A DNA stretch of 64,000 bases from Symbiodinium natans. Taxonomy: Eukaryota > Sar > Dinophyceae > Suessiales > Symbiodiniaceae. This document shows, one piece after another, positions 63,240-64,000 of the stretch. Under the pieces are notes generated by a model. The model ran no database searches and was not told the origin of the DNA. It saw nothing but the letters and a program-made list of their open reading frames with translations. The position numbers and the translations under genes were made by a program. The stretch lies in NCBI GenBank assembly GCA_905221605.1, contig CAJNDS010000742.1, forward strand, positions 1-64,000, written 5' to 3'. Numbering within the stretch: position 1 is the stretch's first letter; every line of letters starts with the position of its first letter.

Positions 63240-64000
63240 AACTCCGGGTACCCCAGCGCCGGAAAACCGTTCTAGCTCTTAGACATTCCGAGCTTACAGC
63301 GCACAGCCAACTAAACAGACATGTCAAAAGTCTCTGATCAGCACTCGTTTTGGAAGCGCACAGCAGGAGGCGTTGCAAGTCGTCCTGTTCGACGGCGACA
63401 GAGACGCCCCACTGTTTTTGAGGGCGGAGAGGGCGGGTGTCGAAATCACTAGGTCGCGACACATCACGACTGAGCAAACTGGGTCGCTACCCTTCACAAC
63501 TAGGCAACAATCAGCGGCGCGCGACAAGAACGCTCTCTCATGTCATTACTTATAGGTTTCGGGGTCGTTCGCAGCATGGCACACACTGATACTTACGAAC
63601 AAGCGAGTGTCATGGCATGTCCTGGCGAAGGCACACATGCGACACTAACAAGAAACACGCAAAGTCAACAACGTGCACTGCAGGCGACCAGGCAATTCTT
63701 TTTCACACGGACGTATCCGTCTCAGGGGTTGAATCTCAAGCAGGCTGCCGAAGGAGCAGACAACATGTCTGACATATCCCATAGGACTTGTCCCATAGGA
63801 CCAATGGCTCCCGGCATTAAAGATTCCTCACCCAGGGCGGGCGGGTGGGACAAAAACTACAAAGCTTGCAGCAGCTGCAAGCAATGCTATGGGACGTGCT
63901 CCCTCCCACCCACCTCGAACCTGTATATTACGGCGGGACGAGGAAGAATTCAACAACGGCTCATCTGGAAAGATGGTATCAGCGCTGACTCACGACCGGT
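63240..64000. repeat. Dispersed repeat R10, copy 2
   Basis: Diverged copy of 54000-54510, with a G-rich core GGGCGGGCGGGTGGG at 63835-63849. 62552-63239 holds another core (62592-62605) but no assignable gene. Confidence 0.5.

Overview
The window looks like dinoflagellate nuclear DNA, possibly from a Symbiodiniaceae-type genome. Three things suggest this: long TTTAGGG telomeric-type arrays, a 12-nt match to the 3' end of the dinoflagellate spliced leader inside an LTR, and a dominance of retroelement genes with CCCH-type zinc-finger gags. I could not confirm the organism by any search. I found no confidently identifiable host gene; nearly everything that can be named is mobile-element DNA or subtelomere-like repeat.

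Layout. (1) 1-2039: telomeric-type arrays separated by low-complexity DNA. (2) 2040-10726: an LTR retrotransposon on the minus strand sitting inside TTTAGGG repeats. It has 224/220-bp LTRs, a 5-bp TAGGG target duplication, a copia-like half-tRNA(iMet) primer site, a polypurine tract, and one intact 2,601-codon ORF with a WW motif, an S1-like segment and six CCCH fingers, but no recognisable integrase or reverse transcriptase. (3) 10727-14110: more telomeric arrays and GC-rich tandem repeats. (4) 14635-about 44602: a nest of four tyrosine-recombinase (YR) retroelements, all with genes on the minus strand. Element III is the outer one. Element II lies inside its gag, element IV lies inside the gag of II, and element I lies inside the methyltransferase-like part of the pol of III. 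(5) 44603-54603: short solo remnants of similar elements and unassigned coding-like fragments. (6) 54604-about 60975: about five tandem units of roughly 1.28-1.32 kb. (7) 60976-64000: a C-strand telomere-like tract, another solo remnant and diverged repeats.

How the nested elements work. Reading the minus strand, elements II and IV show A1 - YR - gag - pol - B1 - A2 - B2, the split-direct-repeat plan of Ngaro/PAT-type YR retrotransposons, but with the recombinase gene first. Pol carries reverse transcriptase and RNase H; in III and IV a methyltransferase-like domain precedes the RT. Removing elements I, II or IV with one copy of a 2-bp junction sequence (GG, GC or AC in the sense strand) restores the interrupted reading frame of the host element with no target-site duplication, as expected for recombinase-mediated insertion of a circle. 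Element IV is the youngest: its A and B repeat pairs look identical and its YR and gag are uninterrupted.

The same A/B logic explains many short repeats: copies of about 270-500 bp with no target duplication and a central GGGNGGGNGGG motif look like solo A-B scars left by recombination between A1 and A2.
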